Below, piece after piece: positions 1 through 5,458 of a stretch of 5,458 bases of DNA. The translations under genes were made by a program, and so were the position numbers. The notes below the pieces were generated by a model. The model saw only the letters and a list, made by a program, of their open reading frames with translations. It did not search any database and had not been told where the DNA came from. The stretch lies in contig JALWYP010000324.1 in assembly GCA_026992695.1 (NCBI GenBank), positions 1-5,458 of the forward strand, read 5' to 3'. The DNA comes from Flavobacteriaceae bacterium. Lineage in GTDB: Bacteria; Bacteroidota; Bacteroidia; Flavobacteriales; Flavobacteriaceae. The first letter of the stretch is position 1. Every line of letters begins with the position of its first letter.

Positions 1-31
1 GATTTAATAACAACAGTAAAATTACTTGATA
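1..31. other. Left-edge non-coding stretch after tsaB
   Basis: These 31 bases follow the tsaB stop and run off the window. The only structure is AGTAA/TTACT (15-26) with a 2-base centre, too short and AT-rich to be called a terminator. No start codon can be assigned to a following gene. Confidence 0.5.
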
Positions 32-691
32 CTATGTAGTAAAAAATTCTTTTAGATAGTACGGTTCAAAATAAGCAACATCTTCGGTGTTGCTTATTTT
101 ATATGCAGTATTAGACAAACTCACCATCTGTTTTGCAGAAGGCATAGCGCCTTCTAAAAATAGGGCATTAGGATGGTTGCAAATTTCTTTAAATTTTGAA
201 ACGCCACTACCTATAAAACAAACGTTACCCTCATCTAAATAGTTTTGATAAGAATTTGGTGTTAAAATCACTGCTTGTGTGTCTTGTAGTTGGTTTTTTT
301 CAGAATCAAAAACGGCGGCATACACTTCCATTCTTCTAGCGTCTAACATTGAAACAATAAATACCTCTTTGTGTGTTACTTGATGTGCTAAAGAAGTTAA
401 GGTAGGAACCGATATAAGGGGTACATCCCAAGCAAAACAAAGCCCTTTTGCAGCAGATACTCCTATACGTAAACCTGTGTAAGAACCCGGTCCTTTACTA
501 ACAGCCACTGCATCTATGTCTTTTCCGGTAAGGTTGTTTCGTTCTAAAATAGTGTTGATATAAACGTGAAGCCTTTCGGCGTGCGAATAGGCATGATTAT
601 TATCTTCTAATAAATCGATTAATGTTCCGTCTTTACCAATAGAAACCGAACAATTGGTTGTTGCTGTTTCAATATTAAGTACGGTTGCCAT
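32..691 (-). CDS. tsaB: TsaB, tRNA N6-threonylcarbamoyladenosine (t6A37) biosynthesis protein
   Basis: This cytoplasmic protein of 219 residues is the non-catalytic partner of TsaD in the TsaB-TsaD-TsaE complex. The complex transfers threonylcarbamoyl to A37 of ANN-decoding tRNAs. It has an ASKHA (actin/Hsp70-like) fold. Visible family marks are the N-terminal strand LNIETATTNCSVSI (5-18), the signature GPGSYTGLRIG (67-77), the LDARRMEVY segment (116-124), the second nucleotide-fold strand with GSG (161-163), and the C-terminal EPYYLKEF (209-216), equivalent to the usual EPxYLR. The length fits the family (E. coli about 231). TsaD itself is longer and carries metal-binding histidine motifs that are absent here. 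The ATG shares its A with the TAA of the upstream adaptor gene (TAATG), which fixes the start and suggests translational coupling. It ends in TAG at 34-32. Identification is secure; expression from the efflux operon is inferred. Confidence 0.96.
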   Translation of the reverse strand: MATVLNIETATTNCSVSIGKDGTLIDLLEDNNHAYSHAERLHVYINTILERNNLTGKDIDAVAVSKGPGSYTGLRIGVSAAKGLCFAWDVPLISVPTLTSLAHQVTHKEVFIVSMLDARRMEVYAAVFDSEKNQLQDTQAVILTPNSYQNYLDEGNVCFIGSGVSKFKEICNHPNALFLEGAMPSAKQMVSLSNTAYKISNTEDVAYFEPYYLKEFFTT

Positions 692-1989
692 TATTCTTCT
701 TTTTCTTGTGTTTCTTTATTTGTTTTGGAGGAATTCATTTTTTTTACCTCATCATTACATTTCAAAATTTTAGTTACTGTATTATAGGGTCCGGTAATAA
801 TTTGTTCTCCTTCAGACAGTCCGGAGGTAACTTCAATATTGGTATCGTCTTGTATTCCGGTGGTTACCACTCTTAATTTTGCTTTTCCGTCTACATTTAC
901 AAAAACACATTCAAATTTTTCTTCGTTATTTTTTTTCTTTTTAGATTTAACATTGGTCTTTTTAGCACAAGAAGTATCTGTTTTAATAATAATTGCACTA
1001 ATAGGAACGCCAAGAACATTTTCTTTTCTATTGGTTATAACATCGACTGTAGCGGTCATTCCGGGTCTAAATGGAGAAAAATTTTCGGATTTTCCTTCGG
1101 TTAAGTCTTGGTAGGATTCGGGTAAAATTCTAACTTTTACTTTAAAATTGGTAACTTGATCTGCAGTTACTTTAGTCTCGGCAGAGTTAGCTATTTCTGT
1201 AACAATACCTTTAAACTCTCGTTTTAAATAAGCATCTACTTCTACTTTTGTTGAATCGCCCAATTCAACTTTTACAATATCGGTTTCATTAACATCTACC
1301 TCAACTTCCATATTGTTTAAATTAGCTACTCTAACAATTTCGGTTCCTGCCATTTGAGCTGTCCCAACCACTCGTTCGCCCAGTTCTACCGATAGTTTTG
1401 AGATTGTGCCATCCATAGGTGCAAAGATAGTTGTTCGGCTAAGGTTGTCACGTGTTTGTTTTACCGAAGCTGCCGCACTTTGCACATTGTAATAAGCCGA
1501 TTTTACATTTGCCTGTGCCATTTCGTAGTCGGAAATTGAATTATCCCAATCGGCTTTTGAGATTACCCCTTTTTCAAAAAGTAATTTGTTGCGTTGGTAG
1601 TTTGCTTTTGAATTTTTTAAACTCGCCTCACTTCGTGCCAACTGGGCTCTAGCATTTTGTAAAGCTGCCTGTGATTGGTTTAATGCAGCTTGAATTAAAT
1701 CGGGATTTATACGAACCAACAAATCGCCTTTTGTAACTTGTTGTCCTTCTTTAATGGGTAGCTCAATTACTTCACCCGACACTTCTGATGAAAGTTTTAC
1801 CTCTACTTCAGGCTGTATCTTTCCTGTTGCCGAAACCGTTTCAACAATGGTTGCGGGTTCTAACTTGGTAATTTCAACCTCTTTTAGGTTTTGATTTTTC
1901 CCAAACCAACCTGCTTTTTTTCCATAAACTAAAAAAACAATCAGCAGTATTGATGCTAAGAGTAACCAAAGGAGTGTTTTTTTCTTCAT
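691..1989 (-). CDS. HlyD/MacA-family periplasmic adaptor subunit of a tripartite efflux system
   Basis: This membrane-fusion protein of 432 residues should bridge an inner-membrane pump (MacB-type ABC or RND) to a TolC-type channel. Residues 1-4 (MKKK) and a single hydrophobic helix (5-22) anchor it in the inner membrane. The first half of the lipoyl/barrel-sandwich domain is about 62-97 (SSEVSGEV, then GQQVTKGDLLV). An Ala/Gln-rich alpha-hairpin coiled coil spans about 98-185, and the second lipoyl half (FAPMDGTISKL, then GERV) about 189-225. A beta-barrel domain follows (about 228-320, with FRPGMTATVDV), then a membrane-proximal domain (about 324-410). The latter carries a Lys-rich insert (about 338-360) flanked by Cys341 and Cys361. 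The tail from 411 is charged and probably disordered. The gene starts 2 bp after the TolC-like gene and its stop overlaps the tsaB start. MacA-like is the best guess; the substrate and pump type cannot be read from this window. Confidence 0.93.
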   Translation of the reverse strand: MKKKTLLWLLLASILLIVFLVYGKKAGWFGKNQNLKEVEITKLEPATIVETVSATGKIQPEVEVKLSSEVSGEVIELPIKEGQQVTKGDLLVRINPDLIQAALNQSQAALQNARAQLARSEASLKNSKANYQRNKLLFEKGVISKADWDNSISDYEMAQANVKSAYYNVQSAAASVKQTRDNLSRTTIFAPMDGTISKLSVELGERVVGTAQMAGTEIVRVANLNNMEVEVDVNETDIVKVELGDSTKVEVDAYLKREFKGIVTEIANSAETKVTADQVTNFKVKVRILPESYQDLTEGKSENFSPFRPGMTATVDVITNRKENVLGVPISAIIIKTDTSCAKKTNVKSKKKKNNEEKFECVFVNVDGKAKLRVVTTGIQDDTNIEVTSGLSEGEQIITGPYNTVTKILKCNDEVKKMNSSKTNKETQEKEE

Positions 1990-1991
1990 CG

Positions 1992-3461
1992 TTATAATTT
2001 TAATTGGGTTGGTGAAACGCCAAAATACAGTTCGAGTACTTTGAGTTTAAATATGTAATCGTATTTAGATCGGTTTACTTCTATTTGTGCATTATCAAAT
2101 CTGAATTTTGCTTGACTAAAATCAAAGGCATTGGTTAACCCTACATCGTATCGTTCTTTGGCATATTGGTATGCCAGTTGTTGTGCTTCAAAAGCTTTTA
2201 AAGCAGACTCGTAACTATTTAAAGCTCCTTTTACGTCGGTATATGCTTGAAAAACCTGACTTTCGAGGTCTAAGGTTGCTTGTTCTAAAAGAAGTTGGTT
2301 TCGTTTTACATTTATTAAACTTCGTTTTACATTGTTTCTTATTGAAAAGCCATTAAAAACAGGAACATTTAAACTTAATCCGTAAGACACTCCATCGTTT
2401 AAATACAACTGCTCTGTAAAGGGTAGCGGATTTAACTCTTCCAGAATTGTATTTGGAAAAGTTCCTACAACTGTTTGCCCCGTTTCTTGAACGGTTCCTA
2501 TGGGTTGGGTTATGGTTGGGTTGTTTGAATCAATGGTTTGTACAATACGTTTAAAGCTAGACTCCCGCGTATTATAGTTAATAAACGCATTTAAAGTCGG
2601 GAAATAGGATCCCTTTGCCAGTTGAAGGTTTTTTTCGGCGACTCTTAAATTTTGTTCGGCAATTTTAATTTCGAATCTGTTTTGTTTTGCCGCTTCAATG
2701 GTTTCGGCAAAAGATTTATTTGAAAAACCGTTATCTATCACTTGGTAATCTTCATCGGCAATATCAAAATGCTCATAATCCTTTACCAACAGAAGTTGAG
2801 CCAACCCTAATAAAGCAATCCTCACATTATTCTCTGCAATAGTAATGCGTTGTTTTTCACCGGCATCAGTTGCTTGTATTTCGAGTAAATCTCCTTTTGG
2901 TAATACTCCTACATTTACTAACTCTTGGGTGCGTTTAATTTGATCTTGTGTAACGTTATTTTGTTCTTTTATGGCTTTTAAATTAGCTTTAGCCAACAGG
3001 ATTTGTAAAAAGTTATTGGCAACAAAAATGGCTATGTCGTCTTTCATTTTATCCAAGTTGTACTGTGCAGCTAGTTTTTGTAGTTTGGATAATTGCAATT
3101 GCCTAAGGTTTTGTAAACCTCTAAATACGGTAACTCCGGCAGTGATGCTATAGGATGAGTTTCGGGTGGTTTGGTTACGTAAAATTCCGGTAGTAATATC
3201 TTGTGTTAATCCAGTATTCCATGAATTGGAAATTGATCCATTTACCGAAGGTAAATAATTACCGAAAGCATCTTTTTTTGTGAGTTCGGCATTTTCAACA
3301 TCTAGTACTATTTGTTTTATTGAAATATTATTCTGCAAAGCATATTCGACACATTCTTTTAGTGTCCACTTTTTTTCTTGTTGCAAATCTGCCTGCGAAT
3401 AAGACTGAAACCCTACTAGTATAAAAAACAGAATAAATAGATGTTGGTTGATTAATTTCAT
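1992..3461 (-). CDS. TolC-family outer-membrane efflux channel
   Basis: This is an outer-membrane factor forming a trimeric beta-barrel and alpha-helical tunnel. I prefer the ATG at 3461, which gives 489 residues. An in-frame ATG at 3482 would add seven (MQQLFDT), but the signal peptide begins properly at MKLINQHLFILFFILVGF, and cleavage is likely near SYSQA. In 3461-based numbering, the mature protein opens with KKWTLKECVEYALQNN (30-45), the classic OEP start. Two OEP repeats follow, about 33-228 and 255-481. They match each other: VTVFRGLQNLRQLQLSKL (110-127) parallels VPVFNGFSIRNNVKRSLI (366-383), and GVLPKGDLLEIQA parallels GLTNAFDFSQAKF at the helical turns. The second repeat has a long polar segment between its beta strands (about 300-355). 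The gene sits 2 bp upstream of the adaptor gene, so the two form a functional pair. The family is secure; the exported substrate is unknown. Confidence 0.94.
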   Translation of the reverse strand: MKLINQHLFILFFILVGFQSYSQADLQQEKKWTLKECVEYALQNNISIKQIVLDVENAELTKKDAFGNYLPSVNGSISNSWNTGLTQDITTGILRNQTTRNSSYSITAGVTVFRGLQNLRQLQLSKLQKLAAQYNLDKMKDDIAIFVANNFLQILLAKANLKAIKEQNNVTQDQIKRTQELVNVGVLPKGDLLEIQATDAGEKQRITIAENNVRIALLGLAQLLLVKDYEHFDIADEDYQVIDNGFSNKSFAETIEAAKQNRFEIKIAEQNLRVAEKNLQLAKGSYFPTLNAFINYNTRESSFKRIVQTIDSNNPTITQPIGTVQETGQTVVGTFPNTILEELNPLPFTEQLYLNDGVSYGLSLNVPVFNGFSIRNNVKRSLINVKRNQLLLEQATLDLESQVFQAYTDVKGALNSYESALKAFEAQQLAYQYAKERYDVGLTNAFDFSQAKFRFDNAQIEVNRSKYDYIFKLKVLELYFGVSPTQLKL

Positions 3462-3532
3462 TGTATCAAATAGTTGTTGCATAAGTCATGGTAAGTAGCA
3501 ATGTGTTACAAATATGATTGTTTTTTTCAAAA
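3462..3532 (-). other. Intergenic gap between oxidase-assembly and efflux modules
   Basis: This is the only non-coding stretch of note in the window. It is 71 bp long, or 50 bp if the TolC-like gene starts at 3482. All other junctions overlap or are 2-3 bp apart, so this is the natural place for a transcription boundary. I found no GC-rich hairpin followed by a T run on the minus strand, so a terminator for the upstream genes is not evident. The only inverted repeat is GTAA/TTAC (3491-3494 with 3506-3509), which is too weak to matter. Confidence 0.6.
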
Positions 3533-3535
3533 TTA
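3528..3535 (-). promoter_or_regulatory. Possible Bacteroidota -7 promoter element before the TolC-like gene
   Basis: On the minus strand, 3535-3528 reads TAATTTTG. This matches the Bacteroidota housekeeping -7 consensus TAnnTTTG exactly, and its first three bases are the stop codon of the small CxxC protein. A second, imperfect copy (CATATTTG, 3516-3509) lies just downstream. Neither has a TTG -33 element at the usual spacing of about 17-23 bp: the nearest TTG above the second copy is only 11 bp away. In DNA this AT-rich the match may be chance, so this is only a candidate start for the efflux-tsaB transcript. Confidence 0.2.
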
Positions 3536-3751
3536 CTTCTTTTTTCTGCTCTTATAAATAGCATATCCTATACCTGCCATTAACAAATACGGAAAAATCA
3601 TTAAATACATGATTCCGTTGTTAATTCCTTTTGCTGCTTTTCCTCCTTCTTCACTTTCAAGTACCGCTCTGCACATTGCACATTGTGCTTCGGTACTAAT
3701 TGACGAGAGAAGTAATAGAATTGTTACAATAAAAACCCATTTATATTTCAT
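3533..3751 (-). CDS. Small membrane protein with a CxxC motif, next to Sco and DUF420
   Basis: This 72-residue conserved-type small protein has no function I can assign. The ATG at 3751 is chosen because it lies 2 bp after the stop of the DUF420 gene and starts a clear signal peptide (MKYKWVFIVTILLLLSSISTEA). An upstream in-frame ATG at 3814 would add 21 poorly fitting residues inside the DUF420 gene. Cleavage is likely after Ala22, leaving a mature N-terminus QCAMCRAVLESEEGG with Cys24 and Cys27 (CxxC). The residue before Cys24 is Gln, so this is not a lipobox. A short, probably periplasmic segment leads to a transmembrane helix (about 47-66) and a KSRKKK tail that should be cytoplasmic. Its position directly after Sco and DUF420 genes suggests a thiol or metal role in oxidase assembly. 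That is inference from context; similar small CxxCR proteins are, to my knowledge, common in Flavobacteria. Confidence 0.85.
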   Translation of the reverse strand: MKYKWVFIVTILLLLSSISTEAQCAMCRAVLESEEGGKAAKGINNGIMYLMIFPYLLMAGIGYAIYKSRKKK

Positions 3752-3753
3752 AA

Positions 3754-4269
3754 TTAGTAATATGGAGAAATCATTAAGTAAACCAACACTCCGGAAATAG
3801 CAACATATAACCACAATGGAAATGTGATTCTTGCTATTTTCTTGTGCTTTATGAAATCCTGGTTTATTCCTCTAAAAAAAGTAATTAATACTAGCGGAAT
3901 AACTGCTATTGAAAGAATAATGTGTGATATAAGAATAAAATAATAAACACCTTTTAACACGCCTTCTCCACCATAGGGTGTGGGGTCTGAGGTCATGTGA
4001 TACGCAATGTACATCACTAAAAAAAGAACAGATAAACCAATGGCGACTTTCATAAGATTTTGGTGCATTTTTCGATTTCCTTTTTTTATTTGAAACACTG
4101 CTATAATAAGTATAACGGCTGTTAATGCATTAATTCCGGCATAAATGGGTGGTAAAAAACCCAATCTTTCTACACCGGGTATTCGTATTCTAAAAAGGAT
4201 TGCAACTACAACAGGTATTACTATAGATAGTGTCCAAATAAGTTTGTTATTGTTCTTGGAAGTATTCAT
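3754..4269 (-). CDS. DUF420 (CtaM/YozB-type) membrane protein, probable oxidase maturation factor
   Basis: This integral membrane protein of 171 residues has five predicted helices: about 11-28, 39-60, 73-91, 105-131 and 147-167. The layout and the histidines H69 (KMHQN), H91 (AYHMT), H116 (ISHII) and H142 (KHKK) match the DUF420 family. Family members YozB/CtaM in Bacillus and Staphylococcus are needed for activity of haem-A cytochrome oxidases, so the expected role is maturation of a haem-copper oxidase in the cytoplasmic membrane. Histidines near the membrane faces could bind haem or copper, but that is inference. The ATG is 3 bp after the stop of the Sco gene, and the stop is 2 bp before the next start, placing it firmly in the same operon as a copper chaperone. 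The family call is confident; the exact biochemical step is not known. Confidence 0.88.
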   Translation of the reverse strand: MNTSKNNNKLIWTLSIVIPVVVAILFRIRIPGVERLGFLPPIYAGINALTAVILIIAVFQIKKGNRKMHQNLMKVAIGLSVLFLVMYIAYHMTSDPTPYGGEGVLKGVYYFILISHIILSIAVIPLVLITFFRGINQDFIKHKKIARITFPLWLYVAISGVLVYLMISPYY

Positions 4270-4272
4270 TAT

Positions 4273-4893
4273 TTACAAAAGTTTTTTAATATCTTCGATA
4301 AGCATTTGCACCCCTTCTGTTTCAAGTCCGTTGTAATAAATAACCGGATTACCAAGTTTGTCTTTTCGGCTTCTAATATTTCCATCTTGATCAACTAATG
4401 CAAAAAAACCCGAGTGTTCAAAACCTCCTTCTACCTCACTGTTTTCTCCAACATATAAATTAAAACCTTTTTTGGCAAGGTCGTAAATTGCTTGTTTACT
4501 TCCGGTTAGTAAATGCCAATTTGGACTGGTAATTTGGTGTTTTTTGGCATACTCTTTTAATACTTGAGGTGTGTCGTTTTCGGGATTAATGGTTATGGAA
4601 GCAATTCCAAATTTTGGGTTTCCAAAAAACTTACTGTCGATTTTAATCATATTATCTGTCATAATGGGGCAAATAGACGGGCAAGTAGTAAAGAAAAACT
4701 CTACCACATATACTTTTCCTTTGTAACTTTGGTTAGTGATTGTTTTTCCGTTTTGGTCTATAAAGTTAAACTCAGGGACTTTACCAATCACTTCTAAGTT
4801 GGGTTGGGAAAATTTAGCTACTATTTTAGGAACTGCCCAAATCCCAAAAATTAAAATAATAAAGGATATACCTATGTAGGAATAGTTTTTCAT
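4273..4893 (-). CDS. SCO1/SenC family copper chaperone for cytochrome oxidase assembly
   Basis: This is a membrane-anchored thioredoxin-fold protein of 206 residues. Sco proteins bind copper and deliver it to, or reduce, the CuA site of cytochrome c oxidase on the periplasmic side. An N-terminal helix (about 4-24) anchors it. The thioredoxin core begins at VPEFNFIDQNGKTI (39-52). The copper motif CPSICP has Cys71 and Cys75 (CxxxC), and the conserved third ligand is His160 in EHSGFFALVD. NPENDTP (103-109) corresponds to the family DPxxDTP segment. All three copper ligands are present, so the protein should be functional. Its ATG overlaps the stop of the preceding gene by 4 bp (ATGA), which fixes the start and implies coupling. 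The DUF420 gene follows after 3 bp. A pure thiol-redox role is the main alternative to copper delivery. Confidence 0.95.
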   Translation of the reverse strand: MKNYSYIGISFIILIFGIWAVPKIVAKFSQPNLEVIGKVPEFNFIDQNGKTITNQSYKGKVYVVEFFFTTCPSICPIMTDNMIKIDSKFFGNPKFGIASITINPENDTPQVLKEYAKKHQITSPNWHLLTGSKQAIYDLAKKGFNLYVGENSEVEGGFEHSGFFALVDQDGNIRSRKDKLGNPVIYYNGLETEGVQMLIEDIKKLL

Positions 4894-5458
4894 ATCTCTC
4901 TGTTGCTTTTATATTTTTTTAATGCTAACCTGTATTCGGCAAGTAATACCTTAATGTCATCGCTCATTTTGTTATTAATAAGAGAATAATCGGATGCATT
5001 GTATCCGTAAACGATGCCTATATCTTCGTCATCATTTCTGCCTCGTAAATTTTTATTTTTATCGATAATAAACACATACGGAGTGCTAAAATTTTTATCT
5101 AGTTTGTAGTTAGATTGTAGCGAAATAAATATTTTTTTCATTTCTCGTGTGTTTCCATAAAGAAACTTCCACCCTTTGGTATCTTCAATTTGTTGGAGTT
5201 CTTTTAGTATTTCTTTCACTTCGTCTTGGGTTCCTTTTTCGGAAAGTAAAACAAATTGAAAGTCATTAAAAAGGTAATTTTTTTTATATATTTTATGAGC
5301 TAGATTATATATGGCTGCTTTCTGTTCTATCGGGTGTTTCCCCAGAAACATTAAAATAGTGATTTTATTAGTAAGTGAGTGTTTTTTATTACTTGCGTCT
5401 GTAAAGTTATTAATGTCTTGAATATTCTTCGTAAGAACGGGCAATTTTACAAAATTAT
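4890..5458 (-). CDS. Thioredoxin-fold Sco-like protein lacking redox cysteines (5' partial)
   Basis: The reading frame is open to the right edge (NFVKLPVLT before the TTG at 5444), so the true start lies outside the window and that TTG is an edge artefact. About 188 residues are visible. I do not know a named function. Numbering from the 5444 codon, the order KITILMFLG (27-35), FQFVLLSEKGTQDEVKEIL (62-80), GWKFLYGN (91-98) and TPYVFIIDKNKNLRGR (121-136) parallels the Sco core encoded next door. The Sco CPSIC site is replaced by HPIEQ (37-41), and the Sco histidine position in EHSGFF corresponds to TPYVF. The C-terminus is helical and ends KKYKSNREI. No cysteine occurs in the visible part. A membrane anchor upstream is plausible but unseen. 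The stop overlaps the Sco start by ATGA, so the two are probably made together. A non-redox partner in oxidase assembly is inferred from context only. Confidence 0.82.
   Translation of the reverse strand, partial: NFVKLPVLTKNIQDINNFTDASNKKHSLTNKITILMFLGKHPIEQKAAIYNLAHKIYKKNYLFNDFQFVLLSEKGTQDEVKEILKELQQIEDTKGWKFLYGNTREMKKIFISLQSNYKLDKNFSTPYVFIIDKNKNLRGRNDDEDIGIVYGYNASDYSLINNKMSDDIKVLLAEYRLALKKYKSNREI

Noticed and set aside
15..26. AGTAA/TTACT inverted repeat as a tsaB terminator
   Set aside because: The arms are five AT-rich pairs with a 2-base centre, so no stable hairpin would form, and no T run follows.
685..1114. Plus-strand open frames over the adaptor gene
   Set aside because: They are antisense to a well-supported gene, are rich in Phe/Leu from the complementary Lys/Glu codons, and show no domain or start signal. 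The same applies to the other plus-strand frames across the window.
3491..3509. GTAA/TTAC inverted repeat as an operator or terminator
   Set aside because: Only four pairs match around an 11-base loop; this is expected by chance.
3509..3516. CATATTTG as a -7 promoter element
   Set aside because: It misses the first consensus base, and the nearest upstream TTG is 11 bp away, too close for a -33 element.
3752..3814. Longer start (ATG at 3814) for the small CxxC protein
   Set aside because: It would overlap the DUF420 gene by about 60 bp and place a polar, Cys-containing extension before a proper signal peptide. The ATG at 3751 is 2 bp after the upstream stop.
5442..5444. TTG at 5444 as the start of the rightmost gene
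   Set aside because: The same frame stays open to the window edge with family-like sequence (NFVKLPVLT), so the gene is cut by the edge and the TTG is internal.

Overview
The window is AT-rich, gene-dense DNA from a member of the Bacteroidota, most likely Flavobacteriaceae. The evidence is the low GC content, the Lys/Asn/Ile-rich proteins, the lack of clear Shine-Dalgarno sequences before the starts, and familiar flavobacterial protein types such as a TolC homologue whose signal peptide ends in SYSQ and a TsaB of about 220 residues. All seven genes lie on the minus strand, so transcription runs from the right edge to the left edge. No RNA genes, mobile elements or CRISPR arrays were seen.

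The right half (about 3533-5458) looks like an assembly module for a respiratory oxidase. In transcription order it holds a 5'-truncated thioredoxin-fold, Sco-like protein without the redox cysteines (4890-5458), a complete Sco1/SenC copper chaperone (4273-4893), a five-helix DUF420 (CtaM/YozB-type) membrane protein (3754-4269), and a 72-residue membrane protein with a CxxC motif (3533-3751). Spacing is very tight: a 4-bp ATGA overlap, then gaps of 3 and 2 bp. This strongly suggests one operon, whose promoter and first genes lie beyond the right edge. Sco and DUF420/CtaM proteins both serve cytochrome oxidase maturation in other bacteria, so oxidase or haem A genes probably lie upstream. That last point is inference.

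The only real intergenic gap (about 3462-3532) separates this module from an envelope-efflux module. The latter holds a TolC-family outer-membrane channel (1992-3461) and, 2 bp later, a HlyD/MacA-type periplasmic adaptor (691-1989). The inner-membrane pump that should complete the tripartite machine is not in the window.

The last gene, tsaB (32-691), serves t6A37 tRNA modification. Its ATG shares one base with the adaptor stop codon (TAATG), so a housekeeping gene appears translationally coupled to an efflux gene. Positions 1-31 hold no recognisable gene or convincing terminator.

Nothing here is clearly an undescribed large system. The most interesting items are the small CxxC membrane protein and the cysteine-less Sco-like protein flanking the Sco/CtaM pair, and the orphan adaptor-channel pair fused to tsaB expression.
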